From: Gymnopus androsaceus JB14
Lineage: Eukaryota; Basidiomycota; Agaricomycetes; Agaricales; Omphalotaceae
Direction: 5' to 3'
DNA length: 64,000 nucleotides
NCBI GenBank assembly: GCA_009733575.1
Contig: ML769471.1
Span: forward strand, 124,001-188,000
Part shown: positions 63,333 to 64,000 of the stretch, piece after piece
How the letters are laid out: the number at the start of each line of letters is the position of its first letter
Numbering within the stretch: the first letter of the stretch is position 1
Program-made: the position numbers and the translations under genes
The notes under the pieces: generated by a model
What the model saw: the letters and a program-made list of their open reading frames with translations, nothing else
Databases searched by the model: none
What the model was told of the DNA's origin: nothing

Positions 63333-64000
63333 ATGAAAGGTCTCAAAAAGACTTTGGTATTTGAATTTTTAGCCAACTAATACGCGAATCTGACCCGGTT
63401 GTAGTTGAACAGAAAGAGCTCGCAGGACGGTTCGTCCAAGAAGGAGCAGAAAAATGCTTCAGCTGCAGCCGCTGCTGCTTCTGCTCCGCCGCCCCCGCCT
63501 CCAAATAATTCCAAGCCGCTTCCAAATCCGACGATTTCTCTCAACACTGCTTCCCAGGCTCGTTCCTCATCTCCCGCTTCGTCTCATCCTTCTACACCAG
63601 ACCGCCGAACCTCAGGTGATCCTCCGCTCTCTCCGCCAATCGTAGTTGTCAGTCCTGACAACTCTGGTGAACAAATTGTACGCACCAATCTTGATGGAAC
63701 GGTCACTCCTCCCCGCAACACTACTCTTAATCGACTCAGAGCCGGTCCAAAGGACACGATTCCGATGGTAGGAAAACCTCCACGAAAACAGAGGAGCAGT
63801 CGCTTTGTTGTAACTGAAAAGGTCGAAATCGAGAGACTCGCTCCATTCATGGGTCAGTCTACTGCATGCCTCACTCAGAACTAAGCTCACACGTAACTTA
63901 GAAACTCCTCCGAGCGAGCGCCCCATTCTCTTCATCAAGAAACTACACCAATGTCGGGTGCTCTTTGATTTCAACGATGCCAGTGCCGAACTCAAGGGCA
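63333..64000 (+). CDS. RTS1: PP2A regulatory subunit B56 (partial, runs off right edge)
   Basis: B56/B' regulatory subunit that targets protein phosphatase 2A. Exon 1 (63333..63356) gives MKGLKKTL, spliced via 63357..63404 to LNRKSSQDGSSKKEQKNASA, an Ala/Pro-rich disordered N-terminus, and KVEIERLAPFM. After a further intron the B56 domain opens with ETPPSERPILFIKKLHQCRV, then LFDFNDASAELKG at the window's end. The Met is chosen because the second exon has no upstream Met and the splice restores one. Confidence 0.88.

Overview
The window is nuclear DNA from a filamentous fungus, most likely an agaricomycete basidiomycete. Genes lie 50-600 bp apart on both strands and are broken by many 45-70 nt GT-AG introns. 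They match fungal housekeeping families, and there is a fungal NACHT/WD-type STAND receptor. I saw no convincing tRNA, rRNA, CRISPR array or autonomous transposon.

Layout, left to right. Kynureninase (partial) and kynurenine formamidase converge tail to tail. Then come a Pmp3-type membrane peptide, eIF2B-epsilon, an Ala/Pro/Glu/Lys-rich low-complexity protein, a SUR7/PalI-like membrane protein, the rRNA methyltransferase NOP2, a FUN14-family mitochondrial protein and a frame-broken unknown gene. From 15.5 to 21 kb a voltage-gated proton channel (Hv1 type) sits between two genes for four-helix membrane proteins with long Ser/Pro-rich tails. From 21 to 31 kb: a mitochondrial-type AAA ATPase, Smc5/6 subunit NSE1, phosphatidylserine synthase head-to-head with cardiolipin synthase, and DNA primase large subunit. 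From 31 to 42 kb: a NACHT-type NLR, a decayed stretch, an FAD monooxygenase and O-acetylhomoserine sulfhydrylase. From 42 to 48 kb: a very large low-complexity protein. From 49 to 58 kb: two tandem SDR/epimerase genes with an inverted USP7 pseudogene fragment between them, then the intact USP7/Ubp15 gene. The right end holds SEC66, mitochondrial citrate synthase, a Pro/Gly/Gln-rich protein and the 5' end of the PP2A B56 subunit (RTS1).

A feature of the whole window is that many otherwise clean conserved genes are broken by single-base frame shifts. About twenty are one extra base and about three are one missing base. Their distribution looks more like uncorrected long-read indels than gene death, but only re-sequencing can decide. 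Where I describe a gene as broken, the break is visible in the bases; the cause is inference.

Functional themes: tryptophan/kynurenine catabolism (two genes), mitochondrial and ER phospholipid synthesis (two genes sharing an 85 bp divergent promoter), sulfur amino-acid synthesis, DNA replication and repair (PRI2, NSE1), proton flux (Hv1) and candidate non-self recognition (NLR). The 49-57 kb block shows recent local duplication and inversion.
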